DNA of 64,000 bases from Rhynchopus sp. YZ270_cl-10. Its lineage: Eukaryota > Euglenozoa > Diplonemea > Diplonemida > Diplonemidae. Both the position numbers and the translations under genes were made by a program. Numbering within the stretch: position 1 is the first letter of the stretch; each line of letters starts with the position of its first letter. Where the stretch lies: NCBI GenBank assembly GCA_964035575.1, contig OZ037927.1:496001-560000 (forward strand), given 5' to 3'. A model generated the notes under the pieces. The model ran no database searches. It saw nothing but the letters and a program-made list of their open reading frames with translations, and was not told the DNA's origin. Shown piece after piece: positions 1-9,022 of the stretch.

Positions 1-44
1 GACTCCTGAGTCGAAGCAAAGCTTCTTAAACAAGTTTACTGTAG
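1..44 (-). mobile_element. End of a third VIPER/DIRS-like element
   Basis: These 44 bases are identical to the outer end of repeat A in the two complete elements to the right (5157-5200 and 10343-10386). They are followed by the same GAAGAG microsatellite. The window edge therefore cuts a third element lying head to tail with the other two. Confidence 0.75.
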
Positions 45-115
45 AAGAAGAGGAAGAAGAGGCAGAAGAGGAAGAAGAGGAAGAAGAGGAAGAAGAGGAA
101 GAAGAGGAAGAAGAG
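45..115. repeat. GAAGAG microsatellite between elements
   Basis: An imperfect (GAAGAG)n tract of about 70 bp lies between the outer end of one retroelement and the outer end of the next. The same kind of tract recurs at 5201-5235, and a pure GAG tract at 10387-10520. Confidence 0.85.
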
Positions 116-757
116 GAGGAGTCTTTACAAGATAAAGACGAGTATACAAGTAAACTAAAAAAGGGGGGCGGGGGGAGATTCTTTTTTCCGTAGATGAGGA
201 GAGGAGTACGTACAGAGGGCGATACTGGGGAAGCAAAAGACAAAATTCTGATTCGTGAATGTGTGTTTGTGTGTTTTGTGTGTTTTGGGTTCCCCATCGA
301 TCCTCGTTCCAACCTTACTAACCGTAAGTGGTAAGCCCATGAGGGGCATGCTGCATTAGTCATTCTATATCTTGAAAGACTCCTGAGTCGAAGCAAAGCT
401 TCTTAAACAAGTTTACTGTAGAGGAGTCTTTACAAGATAAAGACGAGTATACAAGTAAACTAAAAAAGGGGGGCGGGGGGAGATTCTTTTTTCCGTAGAT
501 GAGGAGAGGAGTACGTACAGAGGGCGATACACCCATCGCACATGACCCTCACCAACCCTCTAAGGAAATACAAAAAGCTTTTTCCTGCGAAGCTTGTGAG
601 TTGGCGTTTGAAACACCTTGAGAAGACACCCGCAGGCAGTACCTCCAAGGCCCTGTTTCCGACCCAGATTCTGTGTCGAGACAACCACAAAAACGCTATC
701 GCAGCCAAATAAACGAAAGAAAAGGAAAAAGATGGAAACTAAAAGGACAAGAAACGC

Positions 758-3700
758 TTATATAGACACGTTTGAAATCGTTTCAAGAAACTTGAAACCC
801 GCCTTAGTCTCCTCCACCTGAACCTTGCACCTTTTAAGAACAGCGGTGCCCGTGTCCCTCTTTCTGGACCATACGTCCGCAGGCATGACCGTCGTGGACA
901 ACCAATGCGTAACTAAGGTGGCGCCATGATCCTTCAACACTGTCTGTACGTAGCGGAGCCAAGAGTTACCCAGTCGCGTCTTTGAGTGTCCTTTCTCTAG
1001 GACATAACGCACGCTCTCGTTGTCGACCATGAGGCATACATGCTTATGCCCCAGCTCGACCGCACGCCTCACCCCTTTCGCCGCCGCGCGCAGTTCCAAG
1101 AAAAACATCTCTCCTGAGGTGTGCGTACCATCCCACGTCCCGTGCGAAGCCCAAGAATGCTTTTCGCCATGCTCACTGAAAACGCAACCCCATCCGAAAG
1201 TAGACGCGTCAGTCCACACCGCCACCGATGCCCAAGTAGGAAGGGGAGGAGGGATTGGCACCCATTGGTCAGTAGACAGGTGAGACCAAATGAGCCCGCG
1301 AATCTCGTTGCGCGCACCAGACGGAAGCGACACCAACTCGTCCCAGTTTTTCACCTTAGATGAGAGGCATCCTGCTTGCTGTCGAATGAACTGTAACGTG
1401 TCGCAGAAAAAGGCCAACGGCAGCGACATCACGTACGTCACACGGAATAACACACCCAGGTGTTCCCAGTACGTCCTGAGTGAGTGCGTCAATCCCTCAA
1501 CACAGTCCGACAAGCCCTTAGCCGCATTCACTCGCCACTCCGTGGGGAACCGGAAGGCCAAGATACGCAAGTTCCACTCAATGCCCAGGTAAAGCACGAC
1601 TTGGGAGGGGTGGTCCATGCTCTTACCCTCATTCACCTGTGCACCCATCTTCGCCAAACGGTCGCGAACGTACGCAGCTCGCACGCGCACCTCCAAAGCA
1701 GTCCCCCCCCAGACCACAATGTCGTCCAGGTACACCGCAGCGGCCACAAGCAAAAGGGAACCCAATGCAGTCTCCGAAGTGACTTGGGCAATCAGGGGCG
1801 CGTGGCTAAAGCCCATCGGCAGCCTGGCCCATCGCCACCACGTAGCACCCGTTCGCACACAAAAATAGCCCGACACCTGATCTGAAAGAGGGAATTGGTT
1901 AAAAAACCCCTTTAGGTCAATGGTGATGGCGTACTTCGCGTCCGATCGTCTCAGCGATTCCCTCAAACGAATTGGGGTAATCAGCGAGAACTTTGGAGGC
2001 TTATCCAATCGGGAGTTGATCGGCCGTCCGTCCACCAGCAGTCGATGCTTGCTCGGATCGGATTTGGGTATCGTAAAAAGCGATACCACCCCCCGTTTCG
2101 CGTCAGACCTGCTTAATTTCACCAAAGCGCCTGCCTCTTGGCATTGTCGAATAAAAGAAGGTTGGAGGTCCGTGCTTGGACCCGGGATCGGAACCGGTGA
2201 AGATAGGTTTTGAAATTTGTTGTCGGAGGTGCACCAATCCAATGAGCTGACGTCCTTACCCATCTCCTCCGCCAAGTCCCTGACCACTCCATAATTTATA
2301 GTCCCAGTAGGAAATTCGTCCAAACGGCATCTTCCCTTAGGTGGCGCGGCAACAGGAAAACCAAAAAGCTCGCCTGAAAAAGATGTGCGAGAAGATTCGG
2401 GTATCGGTTGCTTTGGTTTATATTTACCTCCCGCTATCAAGAGTCTCACTGCAGTGTCCGGTACATCTCCTTCTCCTTCTTCAATTGATAAGTGTTCGTC
2501 GCGTTCAGATACCTCTGTGAGGTTGACCATCTGGCGTGTCGCAGGGTTCTCTGCAGGTCGTTGTCGTCTGCTCCCGTGAGTTGAACTTCTTGTGCTGCCC
2601 CCTTCTTGGTGGAGTGCAACCAAGTTCCCAACGGCATCGCTGCACGGATGGTCTTCTTTAATCTCTCGTAGGTCGAAGAGTTTCCCCCGAAAACGCAATC
2701 TTCTCCCGTCTGTGTTCTCCAAAAACGCACCGCAATCGCCGTCATCTTTCCCGGTGGCAGGTATATCGGAGGGCGTGCTTCCCGTGCCCCCTTCTCTTGT
2801 GCGAAGAGCTCTGCTCCCACTGTTGTTGGGTCCCCCCCCGCATTTTCTATCTCCCTCCAGTCGCGAGTTGTTGCGAAACGGATGTCTGGGAAGCGTGAAC
2901 GGGTTATCCAAGTGATTGCGAAGAAAGCCGCCGCCACAGGGTCGTTTTGAAGTTTGTGTAACGTAGTCCAGGCTTGCCCCGTGCTCATCGACGGGCAAGG
3001 GGTTGTGCGTATCCCTGCGCACAAGCGGCGTAACGATCGCAGCGTCCGCATGACCCGCCGTGTCCGGACCCCCGTCACTCCTTCGTCTCTGCACATCCGC
3101 AAAATCGAGTGCACGTATCCCTTGACAGACAGAGGGCTTGCTGTCTTCAGGGACATGTGCGCAAATCTCAGCACCGCTTCTTCTGCCGAGCATTTGCCGA
3201 GCGTTGCTCTGAAGTTGGTGAACCTTTTCCATAGTCGGGTTTTTTCCTGATCCGTAGAGGGAGCTGTTGCGAAGGAGTGCAGCGAGTCCCAAGAGGTCTT
3301 TGCATGGAGCTCCCTCCCCAGCTGTTTCCCGCTGCGAATTGTGAGGAATTGCTGATCCATTCTGAGCCGGTCGTTCCGCCACGATATCGTTGACACCTGT
3401 TTTAGGCACGGCGGAGGGCACGACTTCGGTGGTGGCTGTACTCTGCTCCTGACGGGTGTTTCCTCTTTCATTCTGCTCGAACGCAACCCCAACGTGGCGC
3501 TGTTGGCCTTGTCTGGCACAGGGGTACTGTCCGAGCGCACCTCTCCGCAGAGAGTGCGACCCGGTTCCTTCGTCCTGTTCGGACGTAGCACTCCCAGCCA
3601 AGGGGTGCTGTCCAGGTGCACTCCCCCGCAGGGGGTGCCGCTGGTCCTCTTCATTTCGTTCGTTTGACGCACTCCCAGCCAAGGGGTGCGTACGGGGTGC

Positions 3701-3805
3701 ACTTCTCCGCAGAGAGTGCGACCCGGGTTGTCGTTCAGATGACGCACTCCCAGCCAAGGGGTGCTGTCCCGCAAGTTCATCCTTCTTGAGCGTATTCCCT
3801 CGCAA
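758..3805 (-). CDS. Reverse transcriptase / RNase H ORF of element copy 1
   Basis: Open frame of 1015 codons in the VIPER-like element. The reverse transcriptase lies at roughly 1690-2170, with the YLDD catalytic box, and an RNase H domain at roughly 930-1240. The upstream part (about 2446-3780) overlaps the tyrosine-recombinase frame and probably is not translated in this frame, so the real polypeptide likely begins further in. Overlapping frames are usual in DIRS-type elements. Confidence 0.85.
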   Translation of the reverse strand: MRGNTLKKDELAGQHPLAGSASSERQPGSHSLRRSAPRTHPLAGSASNERNEEDQRHPLRGSAPGQHPLAGSATSEQDEGTGSHSLRRGALGQYPCARQGQQRHVGVAFEQNERGNTRQEQSTATTEVVPSAVPKTGVNDIVAERPAQNGSAIPHNSQRETAGEGAPCKDLLGLAALLRNSSLYGSGKNPTMEKVHQLQSNARQMLGRRSGAEICAHVPEDSKPSVCQGIRALDFADVQRRRSDGGPDTAGHADAAIVTPLVRRDTHNPLPVDEHGASLDYVTQTSKRPCGGGFLRNHLDNPFTLPRHPFRNNSRLEGDRKCGGGPNNSGSRALRTREGGTGSTPSDIPATGKDDGDCGAFLENTDGRRLRFRGKLFDLREIKEDHPCSDAVGNLVALHQEGGSTRSSTHGSRRQRPAENPATRQMVNLTEVSERDEHLSIEEGEGDVPDTAVRLLIAGGKYKPKQPIPESSRTSFSGELFGFPVAAPPKGRCRLDEFPTGTINYGVVRDLAEEMGKDVSSLDWCTSDNKFQNLSSPVPIPGPSTDLQPSFIRQCQEAGALVKLSRSDAKRGVVSLFTIPKSDPSKHRLLVDGRPINSRLDKPPKFSLITPIRLRESLRRSDAKYAITIDLKGFFNQFPLSDQVSGYFCVRTGATWWRWARLPMGFSHAPLIAQVTSETALGSLLLVAAAVYLDDIVVWGGTALEVRVRAAYVRDRLAKMGAQVNEGKSMDHPSQVVLYLGIEWNLRILAFRFPTEWRVNAAKGLSDCVEGLTHSLRTYWEHLGVLFRVTYVMSLPLAFFCDTLQFIRQQAGCLSSKVKNWDELVSLPSGARNEIRGLIWSHLSTDQWVPIPPPLPTWASVAVWTDASTFGWGCVFSEHGEKHSWASHGTWDGTHTSGEMFFLELRAAAKGVRRAVELGHKHVCLMVDNESVRYVLEKGHSKTRLGNSWLRYVQTVLKDHGATLVTHWLSTTVMPADVWSRKRDTGTAVLKRCKVQVEETKAGFKFLETISNVSI
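2446..3780 (-). CDS. Tyrosine recombinase ORF of element copy 1
   Basis: 444-codon frame. Its C-terminal half has the phage-integrase-type arrangement: an Arg-containing helix, an HSTK-type box, then LRHARWSTSQRYL with the presumed nucleophilic Tyr. In DIRS-type elements this enzyme integrates a circular DNA intermediate, replacing a DDE integrase. The N-terminal ~90 codons are encoded by a short tandem repeat containing cccagccaaggggtg. Confidence 0.85.
   Translation of the reverse strand: MNLRDSTPWLGVRHLNDNPGRTLCGEVHPVRTPWLGVRQTNEMKRTSGTPCGGVHLDSTPWLGVLRPNRTKEPGRTLCGEVRSDSTPVPDKANSATLGLRSSRMKEETPVRSRVQPPPKSCPPPCLKQVSTISWRNDRLRMDQQFLTIRSGKQLGRELHAKTSWDSLHSFATAPSTDQEKTRLWKRFTNFRATLGKCSAEEAVLRFAHMSLKTASPLSVKGYVHSILRMCRDEGVTGVRTRRVMRTLRSLRRLCAGIRTTPCPSMSTGQAWTTLHKLQNDPVAAAFFAITWITRSRFPDIRFATTRDWREIENAGGDPTTVGAELFAQEKGAREARPPIYLPPGKMTAIAVRFWRTQTGEDCVFGGNSSTYERLKKTIRAAMPLGTWLHSTKKGAAQEVQLTGADDNDLQRTLRHARWSTSQRYLNATNTYQLKKEKEMYRTLQ
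3500..3800. repeat. Coding minisatellite inside element copy 1
   Basis: Several copies of a short unit containing gcactcccagccaaggggtg, mixed with a related ctccgcagagagtgcgac unit. They are open in two overlapping minus-strand frames, giving HPLAGSAS and STPWLGV peptide repeats. The equivalent stretch in copy 2 (about 8620-8985) has extra repeat units. Confidence 0.8.
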
Positions 3806-3836
3806 GGGGTGTCGCTCCGAGCCCCTCCCTTCGAGC

Positions 3837-5015
3837 TTATGGTCTTTTGTTGTAGAACCCTGAGCGAAAACCCCCCTTTCCGCCCTTCTGGCCGGCGTTG
3901 TTGTTGTTGTTGTTCTTGTTGCTGTTGTTTCCGTTGTAGTTGTTGCTACCCCACGACTTTCCTCCCTTCTTGCCGCCGCCTCTGCGGGTCTTTTTCTGGG
4001 AGGGTTCGTTCAGCGTTGTGTCGTCGCGGGCCGACGCAGGCCTCTTCCCCTGTACCTTTTCAGCTCCTTTCATGGCTGCCCTGCGCTGTTTTGAGATGTC
4101 GGGGGTGAGCAGCATCTCCTTCCGGTAAGCCTTACCTGCTTCGGGACCGTTTTTGTGGGCAAAGTGGGCCTCTAGCAGTGTGTTGAAGGACGTCTCCAAG
4201 ATATCTAAAGGAGAGGCGTCCTTCAACACCATCATGATGACTGCTAGAGCACCACTGGCCGCCTGCTGGTTAGCCCCTGAGGACGGCACTAGCTCTTTGA
4301 GGGCCGCCTTTAGCTCCGATAGTTGCAGCTGGTCCATCTTCAGCCAGGAACGGGGGTTGAAAACCGCCGTTTCAACGTCTCCTGAGAAGAAGTCCCCTTG
4401 GTGGTCCTCTGTACCATCCAATGAGTCCTCATCCTCCTTTTCCTGACGGGAGTCGCTGGAGGAATCGTCAGCCTCTCCCTCGCTAGCGACCGCCGGCTTC
4501 GCCTTCTGTTTTGGAACCTGCGCCTGTTTGAAAGACACCTTTAACTTCACCTGGTCCTCCTCGTCGACGGCCTCCTGTTCGGTAGACACAGCAGGCTTAG
4601 GGGAATGTACCTCCGTCGATGAGCTGAAGGTTTCACCGTTGGTCATGAGTTTTTCAAACACTACATCCCCAACCGACTTCCTGACCGCCGCAAGCAACAT
4701 GCACAATCTGCGTACAGCGGTGTCCTTCCACTCTTTTGCATCCCGACGTGTCAACTGGCCCACAAGCGTACGTAGTACGACCTCATCCATCTCCTGCCCT
4801 TCCACCTCCAGGCAACTGATAGTTGCCTTCACGAAATCTCCCCGCAGGGAGATTCGTGCAGGTATGGCCGTTTTAACGGCGTCGGGGGCGTTTGCCAGGG
4901 CTTGCACCAAGACCGCTGACGATGTGAAGCAGTAAAACGATTCGTTCTTTAACTCGTCAAGAGAATCCATTTTTGATGAGAGGAGTACGTACAGAGGGCG
5001 ATACTGGGGAAGCAA
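3837..5015 (-). CDS. Gag-like ORF of element copy 1
   Basis: 392-codon first ORF. The likely start is the internal MDSLDEL methionine at about 4970, because the first codons lie within repeat A1. The middle is acidic and Ser-rich and the C-terminus is a basic Gly/Asn/Lys tail, as in nucleic-acid-binding gag-like proteins. No capsid fold can be assigned by eye; the gag-like call rests on position and composition. Confidence 0.7.
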   Translation of the reverse strand: MLPQYRPLYVLLSSKMDSLDELKNESFYCFTSSAVLVQALANAPDAVKTAIPARISLRGDFVKATISCLEVEGQEMDEVVLRTLVGQLTRRDAKEWKDTAVRRLCMLLAAVRKSVGDVVFEKLMTNGETFSSSTEVHSPKPAVSTEQEAVDEEDQVKLKVSFKQAQVPKQKAKPAVASEGEADDSSSDSRQEKEDEDSLDGTEDHQGDFFSGDVETAVFNPRSWLKMDQLQLSELKAALKELVPSSGANQQAASGALAVIMMVLKDASPLDILETSFNTLLEAHFAHKNGPEAGKAYRKEMLLTPDISKQRRAAMKGAEKVQGKRPASARDDTTLNEPSQKKTRRGGGKKGGKSWGSNNYNGNNSNKNNNNNNAGQKGGKGGFRSGFYNKRP

Positions 5016-5200
5016 AAGACAAAATTCTGATTCGTGAATGTGTGTTTGTGTGTTTTGTGTGTTTTGGGTTCCCCATCGATCCTCGTTCCAACCTTACTAA
5101 CCGTAAGTGGTAAGCCCATGAGGGGCATGCTGCATTAGTCATTCTATATCTTGAAAGACTCCTGAGTCGAAGCAAAGCTTCTTAAACAAGTTTACTGTAG

Positions 5201-5235
5201 AAGAAGAGGAAGAAGAGGAAGAAGAGGAAGAAGAG
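5201..5235. repeat. GAAGAG microsatellite between element copies 1 and 2
   Basis: About 35 bp of (GAAGAG)n between the end of A1 of copy 1 and the start of B2 of copy 2. At the internal B1/A2 junctions (420/421 and 5540/5541) the same two ends meet with no microsatellite, so the tract belongs to the target or the junction, not to the element. Confidence 0.85.
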
Positions 5236-5877
5236 GAGGAGTCTTTACAAGATAAAGACGAGTATACAAGTAAACTAAAAAAGGGGGGCGGGGGGAGATT
5301 CTTTTTTCCGTAGAAGAGGAGAGGAGTACGTACAGAGGGCGATACTGGGGAAGCAAAAGACAAAATTCTGATTCGTGAATGTGTGTTTGTGTGTTTTGTG
5401 TGTTTTGGGTTCCCCATCGATCCTCGTTCCAACCTTACTAACCGTAAGTGGTAAGCCCATGAGGGGCATGCTGCATTAGTCATTCTATATCTTGAAAGAC
5501 TCCTGAGTCGAAGCAAAGCTTCTTAAACAAGTTTACTGTAGAGGAGTCTTTACAAGATAAAGACGAGTATACAAGTAAACTAAAAAAGGGGGGCGGGGGG
5601 AGATTCTTTTTTCCGTAGAAGAGGAGAGGAGTACGTACAGAGGGCGATACACCCATCGCACATGACCCTCACCAACCCTCTAAGGAAATACAAAAAGCTT
5701 TTTCCTGCGAAGCTTGTGCGTTGGCGTTTGAAACACCTTGAGAAGACACCCGCAGGCAGTACCTCCAAGGCCCTGTTTCCGACCCAGATTCTGTGTCGAG
5801 ACAACCACAAAAACGCTATCGCAGCCAAATAAACGAAAGAAAAGGAAAAAGATGGAAACTAAAAGGACAAGAAACGC

Positions 5878-8800
5878 TTATATAGACACGTTTGAAATCG
5901 TTTCAAGAAACTTGAAACCCGCCTTAGTCTCCTCCACCTGAACCTTGCACCTTTTAAGAACAGCGGTGCCCGTGTCCCTCTTTCTGGACCATACGTCCGC
6001 AGGCATGACCGTCGTGGACAACCAATGCGTAACTAAGGTGGCGCCATGATCCTTCAACACTGTCTGTACGTAGCGGAGCCAAGAGTTACCCAGTCGCGTC
6101 TTTGAGTGTCCTTTCTCTAGGACATAACGCACGCTCTCGTTGTCGACCATGAGGCATACATGCTTATGCCCCAGCTCGACCGCACGCCTCACCCCTTTCG
6201 CCGCCGCGCGCAGTTCCAAGAAAAACATCTCTCCTGAGGTGTGCGTACCATCCCACGTCCCGTGCGAAGCCCAAGAATGCTTTTCGCCATGCTCACTGAA
6301 AACGCAACCCCATCCGAAAGTAGACGCGTCAGTCCACACCGCCACCGATGCCCAAGTAGGAAGGGGAGGAGGGATTGGCACCCATTGGTCAGTAGACAGG
6401 TGAGACCAAATGAGCCCGCGAATCTCGTTGCGCGCACCAGACGGAAGCGACACCAACTCGTCCCAGTTTTTCACCTTAGATGAGAGGCATCCTGCTTGCT
6501 GTCGAATGAACTGTAACGTGTCGCAGAAAAAGGCCAACGGCAGCGACATCACGTACGTCACACGGAATAACACACCCAGGTGTTCCCAGTACGTCCTGAG
6601 TGAGTGCGTCAATCCCTCAACACAGTCCGACAAGCCCTTAGCCGCATTCACTCGCCACTCCGTGGGGAACCGGAAGGCCAAGATACGCAAGTTCCACTCA
6701 ATGCCCAGGTAAAGCACGACTTGGGAGGGGTGGTCCATGCTCTTACCCTCATTCACCTGTGCACCCATCTTCGCCAAACGGTCGCGAACGTACGCAGCTC
6801 GCACGCGCACCTCCAAAGCAGTCCCCCCCCAGACCACAATGTCGTCCAGGTACACCGCAGCGGCCACAAGCAAAAGGGAACCCAATGCAGTCTCCGAAGT
6901 GACTTGGGCAATCAGGGGCGCGTGGCTAAAGCCCATCGGCAGCCTGGCCCATCGCCACCACGTAGCACCCGTTCGCACACAAAAATAGCCCGACACCTGA
7001 TCTGAAAGAGGGAATTGGTTAAAAAACCCCTTTAGGTCAATGGTGATGGCGTACTTCGCGTCCGATCGTCTCAGCGATTCCCTCAAACGAATTGGGGTAA
7101 TCAGCGAGAACTTTGGAGGCTTATCCAATCGGGAGTTGATCGGCCGTCCGTCCACCAGCAGTCGATGCTTGCTCGGATCGGATTTGGGTATCGTAAAAAG
7201 CGATACCACCCCCCGTTTCGCGTCAGACCTGCTTAATTTCACCAAAGCGCCTGCCTCTTGGCATTGTCGAATAAAAGAAGGTTGGAGGTCCGTGCTTGGA
7301 CCCGGGATCGGAACCGGTGAAGATAGGTTTTGAAATTTGTTGTCGGAGGTGCACCAATCCAATGAGCTGACGTCCTTACCCATCTCCTCCGCCAAGTCCC
7401 TGACCACTCCATAATTTATAGTCCCAGTAGGAAATTCGTCCAAACGGCATCTTCCCTTAGGTGGCGCGGCAACAGGAAAACCAAAAAGCTCGCCTGAAAA
7501 AGATGTGCGAGAAGATTCGGGTATCGGTTGCTTTGGTTTATATTTACCTCCCGCTATCAAGAGTCTCACTGCAGTGTCCGGTACATCTCCTTCTCCTTCT
7601 TCAATTGATAAGTGTTCGTCGCGTTCAGATACCTCTGTGAGGTTGACCATCTGGCGTGTCGCAGGGTTCTCTGCAGGTCGTTGTCGTCTGCTCCCGTGAG
7701 TTGAACTTCTTGTGCTGCCCCCTTCTTGGTGGAGTGCAACCAAGTTCCCAACGGCATCGCTGCACGGATGGTCTTCTTTAATCTCTCGTAGGTCGAAGAG
7801 TTTCCCCCGAAAACGCAATCTTCTCCCGTCTGTGTTCTCCAAAAACGCACCGCAATCGCCGTCATCTTTCCCGGTGGCAGGTATATCGGAGGGCGTGCTT
7901 CCCGTGCCCCCTTCTCTTGTGCGAAGAGCTCTGCTCCCACTGTTGTTGGGTCCCCCCCCGCATTTTCTATCTCCCTCCAGTCGCGAGTTGTTGCGAAACG
8001 GATGTCTGGGAAGCGTGAACGGGTTATCCAAGTGATTGCGAAGAAAGCCGCCGCCACAGGGTCGTTTTGAAGTTTGTGTAACGTAGTCCAGGCTTGCCCC
8101 GTGCTCATCGACGGGCAAGGGGTTGTGCGTATCCCTGCGCACAAGCGGCGTAACGATCGCAGCGTCCGCATGACCCGCCGTGTCCGGACCCCCGTCACTC
8201 CTTCGTCTCTGCACATCCGCAAAATCGAGTGCACGTATCCCTTGACAGACAGAGGGCTTGCTGTCTTCAGGGACATGTGCGCAAATCTCAGCACCGCTTC
8301 TTCTGCCGAGCATTTGCCGAGCGTTGCTCTGAAGTTGGTGAACCTTTTCCATAGTCGGGTTTTTTCCTGATCCGTAGAGGGAGCTGTTGCGAAGGAGTGC
8401 AGCGAGTCCCAAGAGGTCTTTGCATGGAGCTCCCTCCCCAGCTGTTTCCCGCTGCGAATTGTGAGGAATTGCTGATCCATTCTGAGCCGGTCGTTCCGCC
8501 ACGATATCGTTGACACCTGTTTTAGGCACGGCGGAGGGCACGACTTCGGTGGTGGCTGTACTCTGCTCCTGACGGGTGTTTCCTCTTTCATTCTGCTCGA
8601 ACGCAACCCCAACGTGGCGCTGTTGGCCTTGTCTGGCACAGGGGTACTGTCCGAGCGCACCTCTCCGCAGAGAGTGCGACCCGGTTCCTTCGTCCTGTTC
8701 GGACGTAGCACTCCCAGCCAAGGGGTGCTGTCCAGGTGCACTCCCCCGCAGGGGGTGCCGCTGGTCCTCTTCATTTCGTTCGTTTGACGCACTCCCAGCC

Positions 8801-8991
8801 AAGGGGTGCTGACCGAGCGCGGTCTTCGGGTGCTCTTTAAATTGATAGTTTGACGCACTCCCAGCCAAGGGGTGCGTACGGGGTGCACTTCTCCGCAGAG
8901 AGTGCGACCCGGGTTGTCGTTCAGATGACGCACTCCCAGCCAAGGGGTGCTGTCCCGCAAGTTCATCCTTCTTGAGCGTATTCCCTCGCAA
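5878..8991 (-). CDS. Reverse transcriptase / RNase H ORF of element copy 2
   Basis: 1037-codon frame, the counterpart of the ORF at 758-3805. The reverse transcriptase lies near 6810-7290 and RNase H near 6050-6360. The length difference from copy 1 comes from the minisatellite part, which overlaps the recombinase frame and is probably not translated in this frame. Confidence 0.85.
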   Translation of the reverse strand: MRGNTLKKDELAGQHPLAGSASSERQPGSHSLRRSAPRTHPLAGSASNYQFKEHPKTALGQHPLAGSASNERNEEDQRHPLRGSAPGQHPLAGSATSEQDEGTGSHSLRRGALGQYPCARQGQQRHVGVAFEQNERGNTRQEQSTATTEVVPSAVPKTGVNDIVAERPAQNGSAIPHNSQRETAGEGAPCKDLLGLAALLRNSSLYGSGKNPTMEKVHQLQSNARQMLGRRSGAEICAHVPEDSKPSVCQGIRALDFADVQRRRSDGGPDTAGHADAAIVTPLVRRDTHNPLPVDEHGASLDYVTQTSKRPCGGGFLRNHLDNPFTLPRHPFRNNSRLEGDRKCGGGPNNSGSRALRTREGGTGSTPSDIPATGKDDGDCGAFLENTDGRRLRFRGKLFDLREIKEDHPCSDAVGNLVALHQEGGSTRSSTHGSRRQRPAENPATRQMVNLTEVSERDEHLSIEEGEGDVPDTAVRLLIAGGKYKPKQPIPESSRTSFSGELFGFPVAAPPKGRCRLDEFPTGTINYGVVRDLAEEMGKDVSSLDWCTSDNKFQNLSSPVPIPGPSTDLQPSFIRQCQEAGALVKLSRSDAKRGVVSLFTIPKSDPSKHRLLVDGRPINSRLDKPPKFSLITPIRLRESLRRSDAKYAITIDLKGFFNQFPLSDQVSGYFCVRTGATWWRWARLPMGFSHAPLIAQVTSETALGSLLLVAAAVYLDDIVVWGGTALEVRVRAAYVRDRLAKMGAQVNEGKSMDHPSQVVLYLGIEWNLRILAFRFPTEWRVNAAKGLSDCVEGLTHSLRTYWEHLGVLFRVTYVMSLPLAFFCDTLQFIRQQAGCLSSKVKNWDELVSLPSGARNEIRGLIWSHLSTDQWVPIPPPLPTWASVAVWTDASTFGWGCVFSEHGEKHSWASHGTWDGTHTSGEMFFLELRAAAKGVRRAVELGHKHVCLMVDNESVRYVLEKGHSKTRLGNSWLRYVQTVLKDHGATLVTHWLSTTVMPADVWSRKRDTGTAVLKRCKVQVEETKAGFKFLETISNVSI
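7566..8966 (-). CDS. Tyrosine recombinase ORF of element copy 2
   Basis: 466-codon frame matching the recombinase of copy 1 throughout its C-terminal catalytic half. Its N-terminal repeat region is longer by about 22 codons, including one STPWLGVRQT-type repeat. Confidence 0.85.
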   Translation of the reverse strand: MNLRDSTPWLGVRHLNDNPGRTLCGEVHPVRTPWLGVRQTINLKSTRRPRSVSTPWLGVRQTNEMKRTSGTPCGGVHLDSTPWLGVLRPNRTKEPGRTLCGEVRSDSTPVPDKANSATLGLRSSRMKEETPVRSRVQPPPKSCPPPCLKQVSTISWRNDRLRMDQQFLTIRSGKQLGRELHAKTSWDSLHSFATAPSTDQEKTRLWKRFTNFRATLGKCSAEEAVLRFAHMSLKTASPLSVKGYVHSILRMCRDEGVTGVRTRRVMRTLRSLRRLCAGIRTTPCPSMSTGQAWTTLHKLQNDPVAAAFFAITWITRSRFPDIRFATTRDWREIENAGGDPTTVGAELFAQEKGAREARPPIYLPPGKMTAIAVRFWRTQTGEDCVFGGNSSTYERLKKTIRAAMPLGTWLHSTKKGAAQEVQLTGADDNDLQRTLRHARWSTSQRYLNATNTYQLKKEKEMYRTLQ

Positions 8992-9022
8992 GGGGTGTCG
9001 CTCCGAGCCCCTCCCTTCGAGC

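Larger units (their letters stand above)
116..5200 (-). mobile_element. VIPER/DIRS-like tyrosine-recombinase retroelement, copy 1
   Basis: A retroelement of about 5.09 kb read on the minus strand, apparently whole. It has the split direct repeat layout A1 - ORFs - B1 A2 B2: A1 is 4980-5200, B1 is 421-530, A2 is about 201-420 and B2 about 116-225. A and B overlap in a shared 25-bp stretch ending in gggcgatac. The order of parts is a gag-like ORF, a tyrosine recombinase, then reverse transcriptase plus RNase H. This is the order described for trypanosomatid VIPER rather than for Ngaro. Near identity with copy 2 suggests a young insertion or a recent tandem duplication. Confidence 0.9.
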
